64,000 nucleotides of DNA, from positions 186,001-250,000 of the forward strand of contig NZ_OY762614.1 in the NCBI RefSeq assembly GCF_963666145.1, read 5' to 3'. Under the pieces are notes generated by a model. The model saw nothing but the letters and a program-made list of their open reading frames with translations, was not told the DNA's origin and made no database searches. Shown here one piece after another: positions 1-8,817 of this stretch; position 1 is the first letter of the stretch; every line of letters starts with the position of its first letter. Both the position numbers and the translations under genes were made by a program. The stretch comes from an uncultured Desulfobacter sp. Its GTDB lineage: Bacteria > Desulfobacterota > Desulfobacteria > Desulfobacterales > Desulfobacteraceae.

Positions 1-98
1 GGTGTATTTTTTTAAAAACTTTCATTTTTTTTGTTGACAATGGCGTGAAAAAATGTCGCGCGCCTTGAAATTATTTATTTTAATTTCAAGGACTTATA

Positions 99-215
99 AT
101 GTTTAAGAAAAATCCACCAAAATTCGAAATTACATCCGAAACCTTTGACAGATTGGGCTTGATCATAACATCGGCCAACAAGTGTGCCCTCAGCAAGCTT
201 AAAAAAGGAATTTAG
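99..215 (+). CDS. possible small protein, 38 aa, unknown
   Basis: Short open frame starting MFKKNPPKFEITSETF, with an AAGGA-like ribosome site about 7 bases before the ATG. It is lysine-rich with no recognised domain. Immediately upstream is a 9-bp inverted repeat (65-73 and 81-89, TTGAAATTA/TAATTTCAA), and a TTGACA box lies at 34-39 without a convincing -10. It precedes a transposase gene and may belong to that element or be chance. Coding status is uncertain. Confidence 0.25.
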   Translation: MFKKNPPKFEITSETFDRLGLIITSANKCALSKLKKGI

Positions 216-245
216 AAGAAAAAAATGTAGATAAAATTAGCCCGG

Positions 246-285
246 TCTGTGAATAGATAATGCGCCAAACAATAATTATTCACAG
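246..285. repeat. inverted repeat upstream of DUF6399 transposase gene
   Basis: Perfect 9-bp arms CTGTGAATA (246-254) and TATTCACAG (277-285) flank a 22-base spacer just before the transposase start at 308. It could be a transposase operator or a hairpin hiding the ribosome site. Only the symmetry is seen directly. Confidence 0.5.
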
Positions 286-2080
286 AAAGGATTAAAAAAG
301 CCCGGGCATGACATCTACATACGCTGAATCTTCTCATAATGCAAATATCAAGACAAAATGGCCCAGAGATGAAGTCTCTATGACAATTATAGATTTCAAG
401 AACCGTAAGGAAAAACTCAGTCAGCGTGAGTTTGCCAAAGATGTCGGCGTTCCCCGCACAACGTTACAAAATTGGCTCAACCGGATGGATAAAATAGATG
501 AGGGGCCGGCGATAGTCGCTTTTTTCGAAAGTCCGGCAGGCGTAAAATTTTTACATACCTTGATTCAGGCCCTCCATTTTGAATTCACCAAGGTGGGATG
601 TGCCAGTATCCGTAATATTTGCAATTTCCTTAAGTTAACCCGGTTATCAAGCTTTGTGGCAGCATCCTATGGCACCCATCAAAAAATTTCAAATCAAATG
701 GACACCCAAATAGGTCGGTTCGGTGATATGGAACAAGCACACCTTTCACTGCTTATGCCCGAAAAACGGATCACTCTATGTGAAGATGAAACCTTTCATC
801 CTCAAGTTTGCCTTGTGGCTATCGAGCCGAATTCCAACTATATTATTCTTGAAAAATATGCCAAGGACCGTTCCGGAGCCACTTGGAACCAATCTGTAGG
901 AGGAGCACTTGGCAATCTTCCCGTCAAGGTCATTCAAAGTACGAGTGATGAGGGAAAAGGATTGATCCATCATGTGACGAAAGGCTTAAACAGTCATCAT
1001 TCTCCGGATTTGTTTCATGTAATGTATGAAATCAGCCGGGGAACTGGAGCGCCACTCTCTGCAAAAATACGGAAAGCTGAAAAAGAACATGAAAGCAGTA
1101 AAAAGAATGTCCTTGATGCGCAGAAAAATAAGGCCGACTATGAAAACCTTGAAAAACGACCTGTTGGTAGACCTCTTGATTTTGATAAAAAAATCCTTCT
1201 CTGTGTGGAAAAAGAACAAGAAGCAAGGGGGGCTCTGGACAAGGCAAGGGAAAATCAGGAAACCGTCACAAAAGCAAGAAAACAAATCAGCAGAGTCTAC
1301 CACCCCTATGACCCTCTCACAGGAAACAAGCAAGGTTCTGATGCTGTTGGCATTCAACTGAAAGAGAGCTTTGATCAAATCCGGGAAGCAGCGGATCACC
1401 TTCCGGATCGATGCAAAGATAAAATCGAAAAAGCTTGGCGTGTAACCGAAAAAATGATGGCAACTCTCGTATTCTATTTTTGCATGATTGAGTCGTGTGT
1501 CAACGATATGGATTTGCCTGATGATAAGCGAAACCTGATGCATAACCGTCTGATTCCAGGATTTTATCTTCAAAAGGCCGCTCGTAAAGAAAAAGATCCG
1601 GAACAACAAAAGAAGATTCGGCAAAAATCTCAGGACTTGCTCTCGGTGTTGCAGGACAAACACGGGCAGTTTTTCGAATCCGCTGACGGTGAAATCAACC
1701 GCATGGTAAGGACGGCAAAGGAGTGCGCAGGCTTTTTTCAAAGATCAAGTTCATGTGTAGAAGGGCGTAATGCGCAACTGTCCCTGCATCATCATGGTAT
1801 GCACCGGTTGAGTGACCGAAAAATGCGGGGTTTGACGGTGATCCATAACTTTCACTTAAAACGGCCTGATGGAAGGACGGCGGCAGAACGCTTTTTTGAA
1901 AACAAGCCGATCAACTTGTATAGTGGACCCCAATGTCAAGACAGTTTTTTTTAAATTTAAGCGTCATAGTCGGATTTTTCTCGGTGCCCAGCGGAAGTGG
2001 AAGCCAGGTCCTGAGAATGGGCACCATAAAAACTGCCCGTCGGAAGGGGTTGGCTTCCGCTGGAGCGGGTTCTGGCTTCT

Positions 2081-2971
2081 TCATCCCACAAGACTTAACT
2101 GATTTTCGCCATAATACACTTCGGCAGGCGTCTGGCCGTTAAAACTTTGGTGAGGTCGTTCATTGTTGTAAAAATCAAAGTATTTTTTCAGGGAGTTGCG
2201 CAACTGTTCAACAGAACGAAATTCATTTACATAAATTTCTTCATACTTCACACTGCGCCACAGTCGTTCGATGAAAATATTATCGAGACATCGGCCTTTT
2301 CCATCCATGCTGATTTTAATGTCCTTATCTTTCAATACTTTTGTAAACTCGTGACTTGTGTATTGAGATCCTTGATCCGTGTTGAATATATAGGGTGTTC
2401 CATGACATCGTAACGCTCTCTCCAAAGAGGATATACAAAACTCGTTGTCCATGGTTATTGATAGTTCCCAGGAGAGAACATGACGACTATACCAATCCAT
2501 GACCGCCGTCAAATAAACGAAGCCACCAGAAAGTGGAATATATGTTATATCCGTACACCACACCTGATTTGATCTGGTTACTTCAACGTTCCTCAAAAGA
2601 TATGGATACACTTTATTTTGGGGATGAGCCTTGCTGGTATTTGGTTTCGGTGCAATGGACTGAATTCCCATTTTCCGCATCAGTCGTTGAACCCGTTTGC
2701 GGTTAATCTTATATCCGTTACGCCTGAGGGCATTACGAATTTGGCGGGTGCCATAAAAAGGATGGGCGGTATATTCATTGTCAATCAACCTCATGAATTC
2801 CAAATTTGTAGGCGTTTCCTGTCCAGTCAGGCCTTTACGGTAATAGATAGAACGTGGGAGCCCTATCAGTTCACATTGCCTTTGAATACTGAGTTTGGAG
2901 TTCTTGGGTTGAATCCGCTGTCTTTTCTCTTCAATACTCATCAGAGGTGCCCGCTGTTTTTTTTTAGCCAA
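2081..2971 (-). CDS. IS3-family transposase OrfB (DDE integrase domain)
   Basis: 296-residue frame with the rve integrase fold. An HTH_21-like segment lies at about 45-105 (SIYYRKG ... GYKINRKRVQRLMRKMGI). The catalytic triad is visible as WCTDITYIPL (D), FNTDQGSQYTS (D) and IFIERLWRSVKYEEIY (E), followed by NNERPHQSFNGQTPAEVY, typical of the family. It overlaps orfA by 31 bases in the -1 frame. Its apparent start (TTG, then Ala-Lys-Lys-Lys) lies on a run of nine A residues (T run 2957-2965 on the plus strand), so it is probably translated as an OrfAB fusion by programmed -1 frameshifting, as known for IS3 elements. The frame is intact, so the element may be active. Confidence 0.92.
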   Translation of the reverse strand: MAKKKQRAPLMSIEEKRQRIQPKNSKLSIQRQCELIGLPRSIYYRKGLTGQETPTNLEFMRLIDNEYTAHPFYGTRQIRNALRRNGYKINRKRVQRLMRKMGIQSIAPKPNTSKAHPQNKVYPYLLRNVEVTRSNQVWCTDITYIPLSGGFVYLTAVMDWYSRHVLSWELSITMDNEFCISSLERALRCHGTPYIFNTDQGSQYTSHEFTKVLKDKDIKISMDGKGRCLDNIFIERLWRSVKYEEIYVNEFRSVEQLRNSLKKYFDFYNNERPHQSFNGQTPAEVYYGENQLSLVG

Positions 2972-3222
2972 TCCAGTTCTACCTGGAGTTGGCCGACCTT
3001 TTGATATAAACGGTCCCGTTCAATCTCTGTTTCTTTGGTTTGTTTTGCCTGGCTATTGCCAAATACCAATGGAAGGGCTTCTATTGCTTCCTTTTTCCAT
3101 CTATTTACAAGGCTTGTATGAATACCGAACTCAGAGGCAATCTCATTGACAGTTTGATTCCCTTTTATGGCTGCCAATGCGACCTTACTTTTTAATTCTT
3201 TACTGTAGTTTTTCCGTTTCAA
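2941..3222 (-). CDS. IS3-family transposase OrfA (helix-turn-helix)
   Basis: 93 residues. The N-terminal HTH_8-type DNA-binding domain (KRKNYSKELKSKVALAAIKG ... VNEIASEFGIHTSLVNRWK) is followed by a C-terminal leucine-zipper helix (ERDRLYQKVGQLQVELDWL). OrfA binds the element's inverted repeats and is the N-terminal half of the frameshifted OrfAB transposase. The frame ends just past an A9 slippery run shared with orfB. The terminal inverted repeat lies about 60 bases upstream of the start, so the promoter must lie in the element's right end. Confidence 0.9.
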   Translation of the reverse strand: MKRKNYSKELKSKVALAAIKGNQTVNEIASEFGIHTSLVNRWKKEAIEALPLVFGNSQAKQTKETEIERDRLYQKVGQLQVELDWLKKNSGHL

Positions 3223-3406
3223 AATGAATCCCTTTCTGGTTTCTGGACTGTTATATTTTATCTTAACATCTTGTCCAGTTTTCGGGGTCCACTATACACC
3301 AAAATTTTGAATGAACTCTTTAATTCTCAAAACAATGTTGCGAGCAACGAGAATAAAAATGTCAAAGAACGAATCAAGTCCGCAAATGCAAGAACCTAAC
3401 CGGACA

Positions 3407-3541
3407 TCACTGAAATTGATTAGGCCTTAAATCATTTTTTCTACAGTATGCATTTTGGGACATGCCCGATTCAGACCATTGTTTAATATGGTACTCCCCA
3501 AATTTGCTAAGCTTTTGGTTTTTCTTCTTTGTTGCTGACAT
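3407..3541 (-). pseudogene. truncated IS66-type accessory protein TnpA remnant
   Basis: A 44-codon frame starting MSATKKKNQKLSKFGEYH and continuing with WSESGMSQNAYCRKNDLRPN. It matches the start of IS66-family TnpA, in which W..SG.SQ..YCR is conserved. A good ribosome site (GGAGG) lies 8 bases upstream. The frame stops soon after the conserved YCR motif, where TnpA proteins normally continue for another 50-60 residues. It abuts the end of the DUF6399 gene (TAA 3397-3399), so the rest was probably removed when that element arrived. No tnpB or tnpC is present. Confidence 0.6.
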
Positions 3542-3559
3542 ATGATGAACCTCCGCTAA

Positions 3560-3835
3560 TTGAAATTGGCTCACCTTCTCATGTCGCGTTAACGATTTGT
3601 AGATGGGGTTCTTTGAGCGCTTACGCTAAAAATCTATACGCATGCTTGCCGAAGGGACACGAAATATCTCCGCCATGGGTCCAAGGCTCGATACGGGTGG
3701 GTGGCTAACCCTTACTGAAACCCATTACTGAATTTCACCCGACAGGGACTTTCACCCTGCAAGATGCGCCGAGCTTTGCTCGGCGCGATAACGGGGAACT
3801 CAGCCGTCCGGGGGCGAGCGCCGAGTAAATTGTAA
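3560..3835 (-). other. possible 5' fragment of a group II intron
   Basis: No protein gene is seen here. Read on the minus strand, the stretch contains GCAGGGTGAAAGTCCCTGTC (about 3740-3760), which resembles the conserved GUGAAAGUCC block near the 5' end of bacterial group II introns. It is followed by GC-rich paired segments. A perfect 9-bp hairpin GCGCCGAGC-TTT-GCTCGGCGC lies at 3766-3786. No reverse transcriptase and no domain V/VI end follow, so if it is an intron it is a decayed 5' piece. Recognition is from motif memory only. Confidence 0.33.
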
Positions 3836-3890
3836 AAGCCAAGTTTTATCGAAATGTGATGGCGAACTTTTTATCAGGCTCTGAGCCATT

Positions 3891-5777
3891 TCATAAATGG
3901 ATTATTTCACCCTCACCAAACCACTCTTGTTCAAGAGCGTATTGTGCTACCTTTGCTGGATTTTTAGTATATGCAACGATAGCTAAGCTTTCCTCTGCAC
4001 GGCTACATGTGACATAAAAAAGTCTACGAGTACGATCAATGCTGGTTTCTTTTCCTTCTTGTTCATTCTTAATATCAGTTGTTGTTGGCTCAACTGCGCC
4101 GAACAATTTTTCGTAACTGAATAAGAAGCCGCGAGCCTCATCGTCATCAAGAATAACCATAACCCTCTGGAATTCTAGCCCCTTAATTCCTTGATGAGTT
4201 CCAAAACGAGATTCATCAGAGATGTATTTAACATACTCTTCAAACTCGCTGAATTTGCATTCTAATGCAGTGTCCCAAGCATCTATAACCGGGTCAGATT
4301 CTGTTTCGTCAACTAATTCCTCTTCAGTTTCCTGATCCTCAAAGAACCTTTTAGCTATCGGCAACAATGAATCTGGAATCTGAAAAATGCCGCTACGAAA
4401 TAATTCTTTCAATATCTCGTTGAGAGTAGGGTCCGTTTCATCGGCCCACAGGGAAAACAAGGCCGCTACTGCATCTTTTGCTTTTGCAAGCTGTTCGATA
4501 GAATTAGGTGCATTCTTCAAAACGTCTTTCTGAATTAATGCAGAATTCTCTCGAATAATTCTTGATGCTGCAAACTTGTCATTTGCTTGCATGGCCTTAA
4601 CCAACGGCAATACGCGCTTTGCAAACAATGCAACCCCGGATAAGGAACCATCAAGCAAGCCTGTTCTCAATTTATTGACACTGTATAGCGGTTCAAAAAA
4701 AGTGGCAAACCCACCGCGATGAGCCGCCATATGGTGTTCCAATGTTAATACCTTCACATCCGTTTGAGCAGGGTTATCCCATTGCTGGTCACCAGTTAAT
4801 GCAGCCATTTGAGAAGCAATTTCAGATTCAACGCCCGCCTTATCAACTGCACCATTCGCATCTACAATGAACAAACGAACTAATCCGTCTTCCTCTTTAT
4901 GAGGGTCTTGACTTTGATCATCTGCACCAGAGCGTATTTTATTGATTAGCGTAATCACACGCCTTGGACATCTGTAATTTATTATTTTTGCAGGTGTTGC
5001 CCAAGTGTCAGGAATGTTTTGACCTAAATCGGTTTTGCCATCGGTATAAATGCGCTGCATTGTGTCACCGAACAGGCCGAGGGATAAATTGGCAGATTTG
5101 TTCTTTTGGACCTCAAAAAAAGCGTCAACCAGCTCCTTTTTTGTGTCCTGACTTTCATCTATTAAAATTATTGGATATTTTTGTATAAGAATGCTCTGCA
5201 TTAGGGGCTTGTTTTGAACAAAACCAGCTGTAATCTTGATCACCTCTTCATGGTTTAAGGAGTTTGTTTCCAGATTATCGCCGTTCGGGTTATAGGTAAA
5301 TCTTTTAATATCGGGCAAAATACCTAACCTTTTATTTTTCAGCTCAATTTTCCTTTCCCTATCAATATATGTCTTTGTTTTAGTATTTTTCGCTTTGCCT
5401 TGCTTTTCTGTAAGGTCAGCTATTTCTTCCTCAAGGTTGGATGCTAACCAGCTACGAATATCATTGGTATAAGAATTTATAAGCTCCCATGCAAAGCTAT
5501 GGATAGTTGAAACATGAAAGGCTGAATCATATTCAAGGCGGCTTTTTATCTCATCACATGCGGCATTTGTATAAGTTATAATTGCGGCTTTTTGACCGTT
5601 TTTCCTAAGTCTGGTTATGTTTTCGTATCTGAATCGTTTCAGAACTTCAACAAGGCTCCTAGTTTTACCCGATCCAGCTCCGGCAAATAGGAAAAAGCTT
5701 TTAGGATTATCCAGATTTAGGCAGTTATAGATTTCTTCATCAACAGGAGATAGGGCAACATCATAATTATTAGTCAT
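3891..5777 (-). CDS. gajB: UvrD-like helicase, GajB of a Gabija-type defence system
   Basis: 628-residue superfamily 1 helicase. Visible motifs are Walker A FAGAGSGKTR (31-40), motif Ia TYTNAACDEIKSRL (about 90), Walker B LIDESQDTKKE (about 205), motif III LGLFGDTMQRIY (about 235), motif IV NYRCPRRVITLI (about 268), motif V HQGIKGLEFQRVMV (about 532) and motif VI FYVTCSRAEESL (about 588). In Gabija (class 2 OLD) systems the helicase partners with the GajA nuclease to block phage, acting on nucleic acid in the cytoplasm. Its ATG directly follows the gajA stop (TAA-ATG), so the two are almost surely co-translated. At 628 aa it is longer than the well-studied Bacillus cereus GajB (about 490 aa); the extra length lies between motifs IV and V. 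The region is AT-rich and next to mobile elements, suggesting acquisition by transfer. Activity is inferred. Confidence 0.85.
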   Translation of the reverse strand: MTNNYDVALSPVDEEIYNCLNLDNPKSFFLFAGAGSGKTRSLVEVLKRFRYENITRLRKNGQKAAIITYTNAACDEIKSRLEYDSAFHVSTIHSFAWELINSYTNDIRSWLASNLEEEIADLTEKQGKAKNTKTKTYIDRERKIELKNKRLGILPDIKRFTYNPNGDNLETNSLNHEEVIKITAGFVQNKPLMQSILIQKYPIILIDESQDTKKELVDAFFEVQKNKSANLSLGLFGDTMQRIYTDGKTDLGQNIPDTWATPAKIINYRCPRRVITLINKIRSGADDQSQDPHKEEDGLVRLFIVDANGAVDKAGVESEIASQMAALTGDQQWDNPAQTDVKVLTLEHHMAAHRGGFATFFEPLYSVNKLRTGLLDGSLSGVALFAKRVLPLVKAMQANDKFAASRIIRENSALIQKDVLKNAPNSIEQLAKAKDAVAALFSLWADETDPTLNEILKELFRSGIFQIPDSLLPIAKRFFEDQETEEELVDETESDPVIDAWDTALECKFSEFEEYVKYISDESRFGTHQGIKGLEFQRVMVILDDDEARGFLFSYEKLFGAVEPTTTDIKNEQEGKETSIDRTRRLFYVTCSRAEESLAIVAYTKNPAKVAQYALEQEWFGEGEIIHL

Positions 5778-8009
5778 TTAGTTCACCCCATCCCCATCGG
5801 CGTTAATTAAATAGTCCTGATGTTTGGTTTTTAAAGCCTCCTGCATCCAGATCAGGCCTTCGGCAATATAATGAGGAGGGGCAAGTTCACTTGGTTCCGT
5901 GGTGTAAAGCAATTCCAGAGCCATTTCTGCTTTTTTGCTGTTTTTCCCTAGTGCGTCATACAAATCTTGGCAAGCTTCAGAGATTGTTAGCTTGTTAACA
6001 GCATCAGCCATCTTCTTTATCAAACCAGTCGCATCTGTTTTATTTTTAAAAATTCCGATATTGCTTAAAGTTAAAGCATCCTCAAATGTATAAGGAATAG
6101 CAGTAACGTTTTCACCTGCATATTCAAGCTCAATCTCATATTGATAGGCGGCTCTGACAAGGCCATCTTTAACTTTATCATTATTACTTGCATCTAATAC
6201 TTCATCAAGGCATGTTGCTACTGGAGCCCAGGATTTAATAGTATCATTCCCAGTACGATACTCTTTGCCTCTTTCTGGCAAAACCTTGCTTGTTGTATCT
6301 TTTTCAATAGAATCAAGATCAGTTATCACAAGGGTTAAAAGGCCTATTTTTTCAATCAAGGGCTTAAGGCGATGAGCGTGGCTGCCTCCAATTTCAAGAA
6401 GAGAAATGTAATTTCGATCCAGTTCAGGAAAGTTGTTCTTGATAAAATGAGGAACCAGCATTCGTTCCGCAGGACCTTCTACCAATATGGCGGCATCAGC
6501 AAAGAAGAGATCACAATGAGTTGTCTTCAAATAGCGAGTGGCAAATTTAGCAGTGGGAGAACCGCTCCCAAATGTATCTGAAAGATTTACGACTTCGGCA
6601 CAGGGTGCTGAATCTGCACATACGGCAGGCATTCTTTTAAAATACCGTAGGCTCTGAAAATCTATTTCATGTGCAATATGGGAGGAGTGGGTGCTAATGA
6701 CCAGTTGGGTAGAAAACTGTTTTTTCTCTCCTAAATCGACATGATTTCTAAGCACATCATAGGCCTTTTTGATAAACACCTGCTGAACCTGAGCATGGAG
6801 ATGTGCTTCCGGCTCTTCTACAAGTACTATATGAAGGGGTTCAATGAAATCATCACTATGCTCTGTTCGTTTGCCAGCCTTTCCAATTCGCATCCATTCA
6901 TCACGAAAACGGATTAAATTGAAAATCATAGAAATCAGATTTTGATACCCCAAACCATTGTATTTTTCTGGAAGGCATAGCGCTATATCATCTGGCTTTG
7001 CATCGTCACGCAAAACATTAAATTGGACAGCAGCATCGTGGTTCAGTCCTTCAAGCGGGTTTACTTTGCTTGAAATCTGAATCTTGGGATCACTAAAACC
7101 CGGGTAATTCAACCCTTCCAGTTCACTGATTGAAGCTTTGAAACTCTCTTTCAAACGTTTATCAAAAGCAGTTCTGGCTGTCTCGATAGCATCCAGCGCA
7201 TCAAGATCATTGATATCCGGTAGTTCTGAAGGGTTTAGATGTTTCTCAAAATAAGTCCTGAGTTGAGCAGAAAGCCTGCGATCATTTCTCGAACCATCTT
7301 CTGCCGAGTTGGGATCAGAAAAACCTCTTTGGGCATTGATTATATCAATCTTAAATAATCCGTTAAAAGGATAGCCTGATAAAGGCTCCGAGTTTTCTGG
7401 GAGTTTTTGAGGGACAGCATCCGTGCATTTTGACGGATCAAGGATATACGCATTAATTGTAAAGTATTGGTGCAACTTCTTATCAAGAAAATCCCTCATT
7501 GTTTGCGGCCAAAGCGTTAATGGGTTGCCGTTTTCTCTTGCTTCACTGGTACTTTTTGCTGCGTCATATGCTGATTTATAAGCTTTGTACAAATCCTCAA
7601 CCTTCTTTGGCTCGAATGCCAATCTGATACCAAGACTTCCACCGCCCCAGTCTAACATAGGGATTATGTGGCTCACATAATGGATTTCTGTATCTTCCAC
7701 ATCAAGCCAAATATCCACTGAAGGAACATATGGGTACCAATGCTCTGGTACTAAGTTCAGGTCTCCAGGGTTTTGGTTGCCAACCCAGTCTGTTGCTATT
7801 TTGTTGATATCACGCCAGTTTGAAAGAGTGAAATCCGTTGTAGATAAATCCTTTTGCCGTGCCCGCTTAAGGAAAATAATCAAGGCATCCATTGCCGAGG
7901 TTTTACCGCTATTATTTGCTCCTACAAACACGGTCTTGTTCTCAGAAAGCTCTACACGGCAGCTTTTGAGTTTTCTGAAGTTCTGGATATCAATAAATGC
8001 GATTTTCAT
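5778..8009 (-). CDS. gajA: OLD-family ATPase-TOPRIM nuclease, GajA of a Gabija-type defence system
   Basis: 743 residues. The N-terminal SMC/RecF-like ATPase has Walker A GANNSGKT (30-37) and a late Walker B/D-loop VLVEEPEAHLHAQ (about 393-403), followed by STHSSHIAHEID (H-loop region, about 435). A C-terminal TOPRIM nuclease follows, with the invariant glutamate in ILVEGPAERML (about 511) and the DxD motif in VITDLDS (about 561). OLD nucleases paired with UvrD helicases are class 2 OLD proteins, the Gabija system. The known GajA is a tetrameric, nucleotide-inhibited DNA nicking enzyme; transfer of that role here is inference. It is larger than the Bacillus GajA (about 580 aa), with insertions in the ATPase domain. 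Upstream lies about 800 bases without a clear gene. Confidence 0.87.
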   Translation of the reverse strand: MKIAFIDIQNFRKLKSCRVELSENKTVFVGANNSGKTSAMDALIIFLKRARQKDLSTTDFTLSNWRDINKIATDWVGNQNPGDLNLVPEHWYPYVPSVDIWLDVEDTEIHYVSHIIPMLDWGGGSLGIRLAFEPKKVEDLYKAYKSAYDAAKSTSEARENGNPLTLWPQTMRDFLDKKLHQYFTINAYILDPSKCTDAVPQKLPENSEPLSGYPFNGLFKIDIINAQRGFSDPNSAEDGSRNDRRLSAQLRTYFEKHLNPSELPDINDLDALDAIETARTAFDKRLKESFKASISELEGLNYPGFSDPKIQISSKVNPLEGLNHDAAVQFNVLRDDAKPDDIALCLPEKYNGLGYQNLISMIFNLIRFRDEWMRIGKAGKRTEHSDDFIEPLHIVLVEEPEAHLHAQVQQVFIKKAYDVLRNHVDLGEKKQFSTQLVISTHSSHIAHEIDFQSLRYFKRMPAVCADSAPCAEVVNLSDTFGSGSPTAKFATRYLKTTHCDLFFADAAILVEGPAERMLVPHFIKNNFPELDRNYISLLEIGGSHAHRLKPLIEKIGLLTLVITDLDSIEKDTTSKVLPERGKEYRTGNDTIKSWAPVATCLDEVLDASNNDKVKDGLVRAAYQYEIELEYAGENVTAIPYTFEDALTLSNIGIFKNKTDATGLIKKMADAVNKLTISEACQDLYDALGKNSKKAEMALELLYTTEPSELAPPHYIAEGLIWMQEALKTKHQDYLINADGDGVN

Positions 8010-8817
8010 TACTCGTCTCCAAGGCTGAGATGTTGACCGCCTCTCGTTAGATTTTACTTCGGGTTATGATTATTGCCATTAGCAATGTACAGCTGAAAAT
8101 TGCTCTATTCTTGCCTGCAGTTTTCGATTCAAAGCCCAACATCAATTAGATTCCTGCTCGTTTTAAGACGGTTTGGCCCAAAAACCGTTTTTTTGTACCG
8201 GTGGGTCAAAAATCCGAATTATCGGTGAAACGCTTTGCCAGACTACTTTTGCATGAATTTCGGGCTTGCGGACAAAGCCACAATTTGTTGTTATTTTAAT
8301 GGATATATTGCATCCATATAATTTACAAGGAAAAATATCAGACCTATGGAATACAAAAAATGCGATTTGAAATTGAGAAATACCAAGGTCACCAATAATG
8401 GTATTCAGTGTCACTGCCCCGGATTCTAAACCAGGCGATTTAACAGAAGAAGTAAACGCCCATGCTAATAGGGCTTCAGCGTTTTAATCTATATTAAGAT
8501 GATAGAATCCACAGCATATAATTTCACGGTAAGTAGTTATGTATATCATATCATCTACTCTTTTCGACCTGAATGTGATTTGCGTAATATTGAATATCAA
8601 TGGCCTTGTTCGGTGGTAAAAATACAAAAAAACTTGCTGCTGTAGCTTTGGTTCGGAAGCTTGCCGTTCTGTTGAACAGTTGACGGTTTATGAAACATGA
8701 AATATAGTTCTCAAAAAGGAATGTTTTTAAGAACTATTTGTAATGAAAAAACATTCTATAGAGCATATTCACGAACCAATATGGGTGCTACCCTAAAGAA
8801 AAAAGGAAAAATTGTTA
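8010..8817. other. gene-poor stretch upstream of gajA
   Basis: About 800 bases with no convincing gene. Short frames (for example 8163-8414 minus) lack ribosome sites and family features. It must contain the divergent promoters for gajA (minus) and the winged-helix gene at 8818 (plus). The strongest structure is the hairpin at 8704-8737, listed separately. Confidence 0.5.
8704..8737. repeat. long imperfect palindrome upstream of the winged-helix gene
   Basis: ATAGTTCT (8704-8711) pairs with AGAACTAT (8730-8737). After one mismatch, AAAAA pairs with TTTTT, leaving a 6-base loop. It lies 80 bases before the start of the DNA-binding protein at 8818, so it could be an operator for that protein or a hairpin in its leader. 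Confidence 0.5.

Larger units (their letters stand above)
1917..3298 (-). mobile_element. IS3-family insertion sequence, about 1.38 kb
   Basis: Ends carry a 15-bp perfect terminal inverted repeat: TGTATAGTGGACCCC at 1917-1931 and its complement at 3284-3298. Inside are two overlapping minus-strand frames, orfA and orfB, in the usual IS3 order. No clear 3-5 bp target duplication is seen. If the ends are taken 4 bp further in, a TA dinucleotide flanks both sides, so the exact borders are uncertain by a few bases. The element sits in the 3' end of the DUF6399 transposase gene, whose frame is restored if the element is removed. Confidence 0.88.
308..3399 (+). pseudogene. DUF6399-type transposase gene interrupted by an IS3 element
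   Basis: The visible frame (308-1954) codes 548 residues with an N-terminal helix-turn-helix (about residues 38-62, LSQREFAKDVGVPRTTLQNW) and a large catalytic region. That region has acidic motifs CEDETFHPQVCLVAIEP (about 157-173), STSDEGKG (about 221-228) and CVEGRNAQLS (about 482-491), as expected of a DDE-type enzyme; a charged coiled-coil insertion lies near 255-345. The family match to DUF6399 proteins of delta-proteobacteria is from memory. Residues 537-548 are encoded by the end of the IS3 element. Joining 1916 to 3299 restores the frame, giving a tail (SKILNELFNSQNNVASNENK and about 12 more residues) that ends at TAA 3397-3399, about 569 aa in all. The gene is therefore disrupted. 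The truncated product may be inactive, since only the C-terminal tail is lost. Confidence 0.75.

Noticed and set aside
986..1741. 251-aa minus-strand frame
   Set aside because: It lies wholly antisense to the DUF6399 transposase, is rich in Phe/Ser runs typical of a shadow frame, and has no ribosome site.
8163..8414. 83-aa minus-strand frame upstream of gajA
   Set aside because: No ribosome site, no recognisable motif, composition not convincing.
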